A stretch of DNA of 54,124 nt, from the NCBI GenBank assembly GCA_017465885.1, contig JAFTVG010000033.1:1-54124 (forward strand), given 5' to 3'. Position 1 is the first letter of the stretch. Each line of letters starts with the position of its first letter. The translations under genes were made by a program, and so were the position numbers. Of the stretch, positions 31,773-39,165 are shown one piece after another. The notes beneath the pieces were generated by a model that saw only the letters and a program-made list of their open reading frames with translations, did not search any database and was not told the DNA's origin. The stretch comes from Clostridia bacterium. Its GTDB lineage: Bacteria > Bacillota > Clostridia > Oscillospirales > CAG-272.

Positions 31773-33458
31773 ATGAAAAAGATTTTGATCGTGGTGTTGA
31801 GCGTACTGCTGGTGCTTTCCCCCACCATTGCGTTCATCAGCTGTTATTTTTATTTTAAGAGTGCAGATCCTCAGGTGGTCAGCTCGGATCTTGTCAGCGC
31901 TGTAATAACCGATGAAAAGGGAAATGAAAAGCTTTATAAAAGCGACGACACCTTTTTTGAGATCTTTGCGGGAATGTTTGGCGACGGAAAGACCAACCTG
32001 CCCCAGGCACTGGTGGCTCTTCCTGCCGAAGCGCTTGGTTACGTGAAGTATGGAGTGCGCTACGTGGACAATTTCGGCGTGGAATCCTCCTACACCTATT
32101 ATCTGTCCTCCGACGCGAAAAAGTGCTACTATACCGACAGCCAAAGCAGAGCGTATAATATCGCAAAAGAGGCAGCCGAGGCGTTTTTGAATTCGGATTA
32201 TGCAGAAGCGGTATACGAGCTTGCCCTGCCTCCCGTTGTATCCATCGGAGATACGGTAATCACACCCTACACCCTGGATTGGAAATACAAGACGGTTGGA
32301 GGGGCGCTGAAAAATGCCTCCTGCTCCTATTCTGACAAAAACGAAAGCGTGACGGTTGAGAATTTCCTTGTCTCCTTTATGCTGGACAGCACCCTTCAGC
32401 CCGACGAGATCGCTTTGAAGATCATGGATGCCGAAAGCAGTGAGCTGCTCTATTCGGGCTCTTACGCAGGACTGAAGAACCTGTCGCTGGAAGGCTCCAA
32501 GAGCGTGACGGTGGATATGACGCTGGTATGGAAAAACAACGTGGACAAGAACTACGCAGGCTCCGCCAAGTATTTCTTCACCGGTAAGATGTACGGCGTG
32601 CCCGCCTTCTCCATCAGCAAGAACCAAGCGACCTGCGGTGACGTGGTGGTGCTGAATGCCTACAACGTGATGTCTCCCGAGGAGATCACCGTGCAGATCG
32701 AGCCGTCCTTGAACTATACGCCCGTCTTCTATAAGGTGGGCGACGGCTGGCAGGCGCTCCTTCCCATTGCGGTTGACGCGGTGGAAACGGGAGATACCAC
32801 CTTCTCCATCACCATGAGCACGTCCAGTGCAACCGACGTCTTCCTGCTGAAGGTAAACGCTTTGGCAAGAAAGAATTACAGCTATAACGAAGCGAATATG
32901 GGCGACTACTATAACGATACCGTGCTTGGTGCCCTGAGAGAAAATCTGAGACCGGTGGCAATGGCACCCTCCTCCTTCTCCTTCGTCAGCGGTAAATTCG
33001 TGGTGCCCGCCAAGGACAACTACTATTCCGAAACCTCCAACTATCCCTTTGGTACCAACGTTACTTTGGTGCCCTTAAACAAGAGCTTCACCGCCCTTGA
33101 CACCATGTACTGTGCTTACTCCAACTTCAAGGATGGCAAATATGTGGAGGGAACCACCACCAAGGTCCTTGCTGCCTTTGACGGTAAGGTGGTCTACGTG
33201 GGTGCTCAGACCTACACCGGCAGACTGGTGGTCATCGACCACGGCAGCGGACTGAAGAGCTGGTACACCAACCTGTCTTCCGACATTCAGGTCAAGGAAG
33301 GCGATACCGTAACGGCAGGACAGGTCCTCTCCAGCGCGGCAGACGGCGGACTCAACTCCTCCCTCAACTTCAACTTCCACGTGGGTGTGACGGTAAACGG
33401 CGTCGCCGTGAATCTGCAGACCCTCATCGACGAAGGGCTGATCGCAAAGCAGGACTAA
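31773..33458 (+). CDS. Secreted protein with degenerate M23/LytM domain
   Basis: This 561-residue protein has an N-terminal signal/anchor (about 3-26), a long beta-rich extracytoplasmic region (about 35-400) of no family I recognise, and a C-terminal domain (about 420-555) with the M23/LytM framework: GKVVYVG, VVIDHGSGLKSWYTNLSSDIQVKEGDTV and VTVNGVAVNLQTLI. The zinc ligands appear lost: the HxxxD segment is missing, the YxHL histidine is N in WYTNL, and the HLH motif reads FNFHV. It is therefore probably a non-catalytic scaffold or regulator, as known for EnvC-like and SpoIIQ-like LytM proteins. It has its own promoter and a 20-bp terminator. Confidence 0.8.
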   Translation: MKKILIVVLSVLLVLSPTIAFISCYFYFKSADPQVVSSDLVSAVITDEKGNEKLYKSDDTFFEIFAGMFGDGKTNLPQALVALPAEALGYVKYGVRYVDNFGVESSYTYYLSSDAKKCYYTDSQSRAYNIAKEAAEAFLNSDYAEAVYELALPPVVSIGDTVITPYTLDWKYKTVGGALKNASCSYSDKNESVTVENFLVSFMLDSTLQPDEIALKIMDAESSELLYSGSYAGLKNLSLEGSKSVTVDMTLVWKNNVDKNYAGSAKYFFTGKMYGVPAFSISKNQATCGDVVVLNAYNVMSPEEITVQIEPSLNYTPVFYKVGDGWQALLPIAVDAVETGDTTFSITMSTSSATDVFLLKVNALARKNYSYNEANMGDYYNDTVLGALRENLRPVAMAPSSFSFVSGKFVVPAKDNYYSETSNYPFGTNVTLVPLNKSFTALDTMYCAYSNFKDGKYVEGTTTKVLAAFDGKVVYVGAQTYTGRLVVIDHGSGLKSWYTNLSSDIQVKEGDTVTAGQVLSSAADGGLNSSLNFNFHVGVTVNGVAVNLQTLIDEGLIAKQD

Positions 33459-33468
33459 GAACGAAACA

Positions 33469-33513
33469 AAAAGGGGCTGTCTCAAATTACAAATTTGAGA
33501 CAGCCCCTTTTCT
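33469..33513 (+). terminator. Terminator with 20-bp stem (GGGGCTGTCTCA type)
   Basis: AAAAGGGGCTGTCTCAAATT (33469-33488), loop ACA, perfect complement at 33492-33511. Same core as the ftsZ terminator. Confidence 0.92.
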
Positions 33514-33555
33514 ATTTTCGATAGGCGGTGCATATATTTTTTTGGAGGTGATCGA

Positions 33556-34053
33556 ATGAAAAAGGGAGTGCTGTCCATCCTGCTGCTGTTCCTAACGGTG
33601 CTGTTCTGCGGATGTCAAAGAGAGGAAGCCTCTCCCGAGCAACGCTTTTTGACCCTGCTTTCCTGCTTGAACGCAGAAGAGCGAACGGCGGTGTACAGCG
33701 GGCAGGACGGGGCTGATAAAAGAAGGGAAGGGTTAGAGCGCATTTACCGGAGAGAGGACGCCTTTGAGGTCTTTTCATCGGTGGAAAGCTATGGGATCGC
33801 CCTTTCAAGAAGAGGGGACGGCTACGAGATCCATATGCTCCTTTCCCGCCATCCGTCGGATGACGAAACGGTGAAGGGGGTACTGAGAGGGAGGATGGAG
33901 CTGATTCAAAGGACAGACGTGGAGGGCTATTTGGGAGAAGAGTACGCAGAGCGGATCGCTTCGGCGCGGATCTATACGAGGGGACGCTATCATTTTTTGC
34001 TGGTCACGGAGGATAACCTGCGGGCAATGAAAGAAATCGACGGGATTTTTTGA
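33556..34053 (+). CDS. Putative lipoprotein (165 aa)
   Basis: The N terminus MKKGVLSILLLFLTVLFCGC is a lipoprotein signal with lipobox LFCGC and the lipidated cysteine at residue 20. The rest is charged, with helices at about 27-70 and a small alpha/beta part (about 78-165). I recognise no family. ATG follows TTGGAGGTG, but no clear promoter lies between it and the preceding terminator. Its 3' end sits directly against the GDPD promoter. Confidence 0.8.
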   Translation: MKKGVLSILLLFLTVLFCGCQREEASPEQRFLTLLSCLNAEERTAVYSGQDGADKRREGLERIYRREDAFEVFSSVESYGIALSRRGDGYEIHMLLSRHPSDDETVKGVLRGRMELIQRTDVEGYLGEEYAERIASARIYTRGRYHFLLVTEDNLRAMKEIDGIF

Positions 34054-34059
34054 AATTTC

Positions 34060-34088
34060 TTGACAACCCCGTTTTTTGGGCGTATAAT
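34060..34088 (+). promoter_or_regulatory. Consensus sigma-A promoter for GDPD-DUF554
   Basis: TTGACA (34060-34065), 17-nt spacer, TATAAT (34083-34088). A perfect consensus, 24 nt before the ATG at 34113, which also fixes that start. Confidence 0.92.
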
Positions 34089-34112
34089 AAGCGGGAAAGT
34101 GAGGGGATATAT

Positions 34113-34832
34113 ATGGACACCATCAAGATCAACAAACAAATCACCCGCATAATCGCACATAGAGGCCTTTCGGGTATTGAAAGAGAGAACACCTGCGCCG
34201 CCTTTATCGCCGCGGCAAACAGAAGCTATTACGGCATTGAGACCGACGTGCACGTCACGGCAGACGGCAAATACATCCTTATCCACGACGACGATACCAA
34301 GCGGGTGGCAGGAGTGGATCTGCCCGTGGAAAAAAGCACCTTTGAGGAGCTGCGGGGACTGACTTTGCCCGACAAGGAGGGCTTTAAAAGAGGAGATCTG
34401 GTGCTGCCCACGCCCGAGGAATACTTTTCTATCTGCAAAAGATACGGAAAGGTGGCGGTGTTCGAGCTAAAGAACCGCTTTTTAAAGGAGCATATCGGGG
34501 AGCTTGTGCAAAGGATCAAGGAGCTTGAAATGCTTGAAAACACGGTGTTCATCTCCTTTTTCCACGCCAATCTGGTGGATTTAAAGGAGATCTGCCCCGA
34601 GGCGCACGCCCAGTATCTTTCCTACAGAGAGATCGATGAAAAGCTGATTGCGGCGTGCAAGGACTATGATCTTGGTTTGGACGTCCGCCACGACCGTTTA
34701 AACGAGCAGACGGTGGCAATGCTGAAGCAGGCAGGCGTGGAGATCAACTGCTGGACGGTGGACGATCCCGCACGCGCAGAGGAGCTGATCTCGCTGGGGG
34801 TAGACTATATCACCACCAATATTCTGGAATAA
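34113..34832 (+). CDS. Glycerophosphodiester phosphodiesterase
   Basis: A 239-residue cytoplasmic GDPD (no signal peptide) hydrolysing glycerophosphodiesters to glycerol 3-phosphate and alcohol. IIAHRGLSGIERENTCAAF holds the HRG and NT residues, GIETDVHVTADG the metal-binding E and D, and LIHDDD the second catalytic His. AVFELKNR and NCWTVDDPARAEELISLGVDYITTN complete the TIM-barrel signature. The start at 34113 (after GAGGGG) is preferred to an in-frame ATG at 34050, because the promoter -10 box lies between them. Confidence 0.93.
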   Translation: MDTIKINKQITRIIAHRGLSGIERENTCAAFIAAANRSYYGIETDVHVTADGKYILIHDDDTKRVAGVDLPVEKSTFEELRGLTLPDKEGFKRGDLVLPTPEEYFSICKRYGKVAVFELKNRFLKEHIGELVQRIKELEMLENTVFISFFHANLVDLKEICPEAHAQYLSYREIDEKLIAACKDYDLGLDVRHDRLNEQTVAMLKQAGVEINCWTVDDPARAEELISLGVDYITTNILE

Positions 34833-34851
34833 CAAAAGAGAGAATCATCAA

Positions 34852-35571
34852 ATGTACGGACTTGGAACGCTCATCAATGCCGCCGCCATCGTGGCAGGCG
34901 GACTTTTGGGGCTTTTGTGCGGAAAATTCATCAAGGAACGGTTTAAGGACACCCTTTCAAAGGCGTGCGGCATCTGCGTGCTCTTTTTGGGCATTGCAGG
35001 GGCGCTGGAGGGGATGCTGACGGTAAACGAGGGGAAGGTGGTCAGCGGCGGAAGCCTCTTGATCATCGGTTGTCTTGCCCTTGGTGCGCTGATCGGGGAA
35101 CTGATCAACATTGAAGCAGGCTTTGAAAAGTTCGGCGTATGGCTCAAGAAAAAAACGGGCAACGCCAAGGACGGCTCCTTCGTTGACGGCTTCGTTACCG
35201 CCTCGCTCACCGTCTGCATCGGTGCAATGGCGATCGTGGGGGCGGTGGAGGACGGCATCAACGGCGATATCTCCATTCTCGTGACCAAAGCCATCCTTGA
35301 CCTGATCATCGTGATGGTGATGGCGTGCTCTCTGGGTAAGGGATGCCTGTTTTCAGCCATTCCCGTGGCACTCTGGCAGGGCTTCATCACCCTGCTGTCC
35401 CGCTTGATCGCACCGTTTTTGACCGATCAAGCTCTTTTAAACCTGTCGATGATCGGCTCCATCCTCATTTTCTGCGTGGGACTCAATTTGGTGTGGGGCA
35501 AAAAGATCAGGGTTGCAAATCTTCTTCCTGCCGTTTTGCTTGCAGTAGTGGCGGCGTTTTTACCTATATAA
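34852..35571 (+). CDS. DUF554 family membrane protein
   Basis: A 239-residue protein with about seven membrane segments. GLGTLINAAAIVAGGLLG at the N terminus, the charged GEL-x-IE region after segment 3, and SLTVCIGAMAIVGAVEDGINGD followed by a later WQG motif are typical of the DUF554 (YdfK-like) family of putative transporters. Its substrate is unknown. It follows GDPD by 19 nt, probably in the same transcript, and ends before a terminator at 35580. Confidence 0.9.
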   Translation: MYGLGTLINAAAIVAGGLLGLLCGKFIKERFKDTLSKACGICVLFLGIAGALEGMLTVNEGKVVSGGSLLIIGCLALGALIGELINIEAGFEKFGVWLKKKTGNAKDGSFVDGFVTASLTVCIGAMAIVGAVEDGINGDISILVTKAILDLIIVMVMACSLGKGCLFSAIPVALWQGFITLLSRLIAPFLTDQALLNLSMIGSILIFCVGLNLVWGKKIRVANLLPAVLLAVVAAFLPI

Positions 35572-35579
35572 CAAAGAAC

Positions 35580-35617
35580 GGAGGCTTCTCAAGACGTGTA
35601 GAAGCCTCTGTTTTTTG
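35580..35617 (+). terminator. Intrinsic terminator after DUF554 gene
   Basis: GGAGGCTTCT (35580-35589) pairs with AGAAGCCTC (35600-35608) and continues TGTTTTTTG. Confidence 0.88.
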
Positions 35618-35647
35618 ATGTTGAGCCGATTTTTAACAGTTTGTTTA

Positions 35648-35676
35648 TTGACATATTAAACGTACTGTGATATACT
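35648..35676 (+). promoter_or_regulatory. Consensus promoter for the leader ORF/metzincin unit
   Basis: TTGACA (35648-35653), 17-nt spacer with TGTG near its end, TATACT (35671-35676). ACAGT (35636-35640) and ACTGT (35664-35668) are inverted around the -35 box, a possible operator. This is the only clear promoter before 39091. Confidence 0.88.
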
Positions 35677-35730
35677 ATATATACGAGATGTGTGAGCAGT
35701 TGCCAAAAATACCGTCAGGGAGGATTTGTA

Positions 35731-35832
35731 ATGAAGATCTTTTCAAATTGCGGTATGCCGTGGAACTTGCAGAACGGCTCCTTCTCTATGGAAAAGAGGT
35801 ATGATCTGCAAATCATTTATTTCCGCGCATAA
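35731..35832 (+). CDS. 33-residue leader-like ORF
   Basis: ATG at 35731 is preceded by a strong CAGGGAGGATTTG site and a consensus promoter. The peptide begins MKIFSNCGMPWNLQNG and ends DLQIIYFRA, with a single Cys at position 7 and a single Trp at 11. The stop TAA (35830-35832) lies inside the left arm of the terminator at 35826-35862. No known leader or toxin family is recognised. Because no room for another promoter exists before the large gene at 35898, this ORF most likely acts as a regulatory leader peptide or as a small secreted or signal peptide made from the attenuated transcript. Confidence 0.6.
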   Translation: MKIFSNCGMPWNLQNGSFSMEKRYDLQIIYFRA

Positions 35833-35862
35833 GCCGCAAGCATAGGGGCTTATGCGTTTTTT
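35826..35862 (+). terminator. Attenuator-like terminator overlapping the leader ORF stop
   Basis: CGCATAAGCC (35826-35835) pairs with GGCTTATGCG (35847-35856), followed by six T. The downstream gene must be reached by read-through. A small hairpin ATGAT/ATCAT (35801-35816) lies just before it. Confidence 0.85.
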
Positions 35863-35897
35863 GTTATCAGTTCAATGAGACAAACAGGAGGAATATA

Positions 35898-38330
35898 ATG
35901 AAAAATCGTTACTATAAGCTCATTTCCGCATTGATTGCTATAGCAATGCTGGTCTGCTCAATTCCGATGTCTGCAACAGCATCCGATATTTCTTTGGATG
36001 CCGGCGTGACAGAGGCATTCAAGCCTGTCTATAATGATAGTGCGCTTGAAAAGGAATTGCGCGAGAAAAAGGGGCTTGGGGTGGTGGAGATAGAATCATT
36101 GCGTAGTGAATATGCAAAGCACTATCAAATATCCGATGGAACCTACCAAGCACTTACCTTTGGCGAACCTGTTCATCGTAAAGGTGCAGATGGAAAGTGG
36201 ATCGATATTGATAACAGACTTTATAAAAATGACAATCAATATCGCACACAGGACGGATGGTTTTCCTTTTCAAGTGATTTATCCGACGGGGAAATATATA
36301 CGGTCAATGACGGTAAGTATTCCTTTTCGGTTGGCTACTCTTCACCAGCTTCAACCGAAAAGAATGTATTGAGTCGTTTTGCATCTAAAAAAGCACCTTT
36401 GGCTACTGTTGAGAATCATTCGGAAAAAGCATCCTTGAGCGCGTTTAAAACCGATGCGGAAAAGTTAGAGGCAGCTTCTTCGGTTGATACTTCCACAAAA
36501 ATTCTTTATGAGAATGTTTTCGACGGTGTAGATTTTGAGTATATCATCTCTGCAAATGATATCAAAGAGAATATCATCCTAAATGAAAACACGGGCAAAA
36601 ACGAATTTATATTCTATATTGAAGTAGATGGGTTAAAAGCAGAAACGGGAGCGGATGGTTCTGTTCAATTGCTTGACGCCGAAAGCGGTGAGCCTGCATA
36701 TCTTATTCCCGCACCATATATGTATGATAGTGAAGGCGACCGTTCCGATTCTGTATACTATTTGCTTTCTGAAGCAGGGACGGGACAGTATGAACTGAAG
36801 GTTGTTACCGATGAAGATTGGCTGAATGCATCCGATACCGTGTATCCCGTTGTGATTGACCCGACTATATCAAAATTGGTTTTTTTTGATACGTATATTT
36901 ATTCTTCAAATCCCACAACGAATTATGGAGATAGCGAGCAGCTTTGGGTCAGTTCAAGCAGAATAACGTATATGAGGACGCCGATGCCTGAGTTGCCCGC
37001 AAATGCCAATATAACCTATGCGGTTTTAAATGTTAAATACTACTATAAAGATACCGTCACTTCCGGCAGTGTCGATATAGGGCTGTATCAATGCTTGAAA
37101 AATTGGGATGAATATGAACTAACGTGGAATAAAGCCAATGCTTGGACGAACAAAGGATTGTCTACCACAAGAAGTGCGTTATCTACGGCAACGGCGACCT
37201 CAACAGCCCACGCATCATCACCCGGAACGGTTAGCTTTAGTGTAACCGAGCTTGTAAAACAGTGGTGTGCGGGAGAGGCAAATTATGGAGTGGGACTGAA
37301 ATATGAAGGCGGTTCCAATTCGTCGGTCATTTTGGGGGCTTTTGAAGCCGGAAGTGCGTATCGTGCACAATATGCAATAACTTATTCCACAATCACGCCG
37401 ATCGTTGAAAACGGGACGTATTTCATAGAAAATGTACATTTGGGAACTTATCTTCAGATTGATAATAACGATGCTCCAAACTATTCCACAGAGGGGGCAG
37501 GTCTTGAATTGTGGGATTATGATAGTGATGCCTACCAAAGATGGAAGTTGACCTATCTGCACAATGGATACTACAAAATAGAATCGGTTAAAAGTGGGAA
37601 AGCTATATCGGTTCAAGACGGTAAAGAAAACTCTGATAAGACTCCTTTGTTGCAATACACGTATACCGCATCATATAATCAACAGTGGAAGATATCAATA
37701 GCGCATAACGGGCAATACAAATTCGAGCCAAGATCCTCGGAGGCGTATTCCACGGATTGGTGTATGGCTGCAGCAACCAACGATCTTGTGGTTCAACAAC
37801 GGGAATATACCAATAATACCGGATATAAGGATGAGTGGATTTTGTTTAACTTGAACGATGGTGACGATATTTTTTGGGTTTGTCGTGTAGAAACGCTATC
37901 TTTCTCTATTGAGTGTATAGGAGAATTAAGTAATGGATCTAATTGGAAACCATTGATAGAAGAATCAATGTCTTCGTGGAATGCTTTGCTAAGAAGCAAT
38001 ATAAGAATCGATGAATCAGATGACATATCATCGTATACGTTAGAAGTGGATTCTTATGCTGATACATGGTATGGATTGACAACAGCAAGATATTCCAATG
38101 GTATAATTACTACTTCTACTATAGAAATCAATTCAAGAACTTGCAATGGTGATTCGAATTCGAAGAAAAGCACTATTACACATGAAATTGGTCATTTGCT
38201 TGGGTTGAATGATAACCCTCCTGTTTCAAATAACACTTCATTGATGAATCATTTGAGAGATAGAAGCATAGTATATGTACCTCAAACGTATGATGTAATG
38301 AACGTAAAATACCTCTTTGATGAGGCGTAA
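35898..38330 (+). CDS. Secreted multidomain metzincin-like protease (DNRLRE-ricin-M10-like)
   Basis: An 810-residue protein with a signal peptide (about 1-29). The N-terminal part (about 90-320) has the DIDNRL...YSFSVGY and YPVVIDPT features that accompany DNRLRE proteins; a DNRLRE-type beta domain follows (about 325-495: DTYIYSSNPTTNYG, NITYAVLNVKYYY, VTELVKQWCAGE), then a ricin-like beta-trefoil (about 505-650, repeated QRWK/QQWK motifs). The C-terminal domain (about 655-810) holds H762-EIGH-LLG-LN-D772, the HExxHxxGxxD zinc site of some metzincins, with a Met-turn SLMNH at 781-785. It probably binds sugar and cleaves protein outside the cell. The gene is AT-rich compared with its surroundings, suggesting transfer. 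ATG follows CAGGAGG. Confidence 0.85.
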   Translation: MKNRYYKLISALIAIAMLVCSIPMSATASDISLDAGVTEAFKPVYNDSALEKELREKKGLGVVEIESLRSEYAKHYQISDGTYQALTFGEPVHRKGADGKWIDIDNRLYKNDNQYRTQDGWFSFSSDLSDGEIYTVNDGKYSFSVGYSSPASTEKNVLSRFASKKAPLATVENHSEKASLSAFKTDAEKLEAASSVDTSTKILYENVFDGVDFEYIISANDIKENIILNENTGKNEFIFYIEVDGLKAETGADGSVQLLDAESGEPAYLIPAPYMYDSEGDRSDSVYYLLSEAGTGQYELKVVTDEDWLNASDTVYPVVIDPTISKLVFFDTYIYSSNPTTNYGDSEQLWVSSSRITYMRTPMPELPANANITYAVLNVKYYYKDTVTSGSVDIGLYQCLKNWDEYELTWNKANAWTNKGLSTTRSALSTATATSTAHASSPGTVSFSVTELVKQWCAGEANYGVGLKYEGGSNSSVILGAFEAGSAYRAQYAITYSTITPIVENGTYFIENVHLGTYLQIDNNDAPNYSTEGAGLELWDYDSDAYQRWKLTYLHNGYYKIESVKSGKAISVQDGKENSDKTPLLQYTYTASYNQQWKISIAHNGQYKFEPRSSEAYSTDWCMAAATNDLVVQQREYTNNTGYKDEWILFNLNDGDDIFWVCRVETLSFSIECIGELSNGSNWKPLIEESMSSWNALLRSNIRIDESDDISSYTLEVDSYADTWYGLTTARYSNGIITTSTIEINSRTCNGDSNSKKSTITHEIGHLLGLNDNPPVSNNTSLMNHLRDRSIVYVPQTYDVMNVKYLFDEA

Positions 38331-38349
38331 AAAGAAAGGAAAACAGACG

Positions 38350-38991
38350 ATGAGAATTGAAGTATTTTGTAAAAAAGCATCAGTTGTGTTTCTTGTAATC
38401 GTTTTGGTTGTGTCATTTTCGGCGTGTTCGCGTCCGGAGATAGAATACGGACAAAGAATGAGTGCATTGGTTTCAAGCGGAGAGTATTCATACGTTATGA
38501 TGCATGCTGATTGGCCGTATTACGAAAATGTTGATGAAGCAGTTTCTGCATCTGACTATATTTTTTCGGGCAAAGTGAAAGAAATTTCTTTTGATATTTT
38601 AGATATGAAGTCGGGTTTGAGTGATGATGCTCCGACATCAAAAAGTACGTCGCGTATGCTTTATACAATATATGAGATAGAAATTGTTACTGTTCATAAA
38701 GGAGAGGTGGGAGGAACTGTTAAAATTGCTTTTCCCGGAGGTATAGTGGGATATGAAGAAGAGATACAGATGAAAACCCTTGTCGATTCGAATCTTGCTT
38801 CAGCTTATTCAGGTATTCCTGTTTTGTTAAATGGTAACAATGCATTGGTTGAAGGTGCACAGTATATGTTTTTTACAGCAAGAATGTCAGAACAACATAT
38901 GGCGGTTATCAATATGGAGCAATATGCGATGTCTTCAGAGTGTTCTTGGGCTAAAACGGCGATTGAAAAGGTAAGTGCAGAAGTACAATAA
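38350..38991 (+). CDS. Putative lipoprotein after the metzincin gene
   Basis: A 213-residue protein with a lipoprotein-like signal (MRIEVFCKKASVVFLVIVLV, then SFSACSRPE; Cys at residue 28). The mature part contains DEAVSASDYIFSGKVKEI and IYEIEIVTVHKGEVGG, a beta-rich layout I cannot assign. The start at 38350 follows AAAGAAAGG; an in-frame ATG at 38317 overlaps the end of the metzincin gene. The same AT-rich composition and the 19-nt gap indicate that it moved and is expressed with the metzincin gene. Confidence 0.8.
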   Translation: MRIEVFCKKASVVFLVIVLVVSFSACSRPEIEYGQRMSALVSSGEYSYVMMHADWPYYENVDEAVSASDYIFSGKVKEISFDILDMKSGLSDDAPTSKSTSRMLYTIYEIEIVTVHKGEVGGTVKIAFPGGIVGYEEEIQMKTLVDSNLASAYSGIPVLLNGNNALVEGAQYMFFTARMSEQHMAVINMEQYAMSSECSWAKTAIEKVSAEVQ

Positions 38992-39023
38992 TCATATAAT
39001 TGAGGCTTTTCTTTAACTCAAAA

Positions 39024-39059
39024 GGGCAGGCGAAGCATTTTGCTCCGCCTGCCTTTTTT
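39024..39059 (+). terminator. Intrinsic terminator closing the AT-rich island
   Basis: GGCAGGCGAAGCA (39025-39037) pairs with TGCTCCGCCTGCC (39041-39053), with one A/C mismatch, followed by six T. Confidence 0.88.
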
Positions 39060-39090
39060 GATCGCAAACAAAAAAATAGATCTAAAGTCC

Positions 39091-39119
39091 TTGCAATAAA
39101 ATAAAAAATATGGTATACT
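39091..39119 (+). promoter_or_regulatory. Sigma-A promoter for miaB-ricA-mutSL
   Basis: TTGCAA (39091-39096), 17-nt spacer ending TATGG, TATACT (39114-39119); 46 nt before the miaB start. Confidence 0.82.
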
Positions 39120-39165
39120 GTAAGTTGTAAATTTGTCGCATTTTTTATTATAAGAAGGAAAGAAT

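Noticed and set aside
31116..32627. 503-codon open frame on the minus strand
   Set aside because: Antisense to the SDR and M23-like genes and crosses their promoter and intergenic gap; no SD or domain.
30851..33513. GGGGCTGTCTCA inverted repeats as insertion sequence ends
   Set aside because: Each copy is a complete hairpin followed by T residues, and the genes between (SDR, M23-like) are not transposases.
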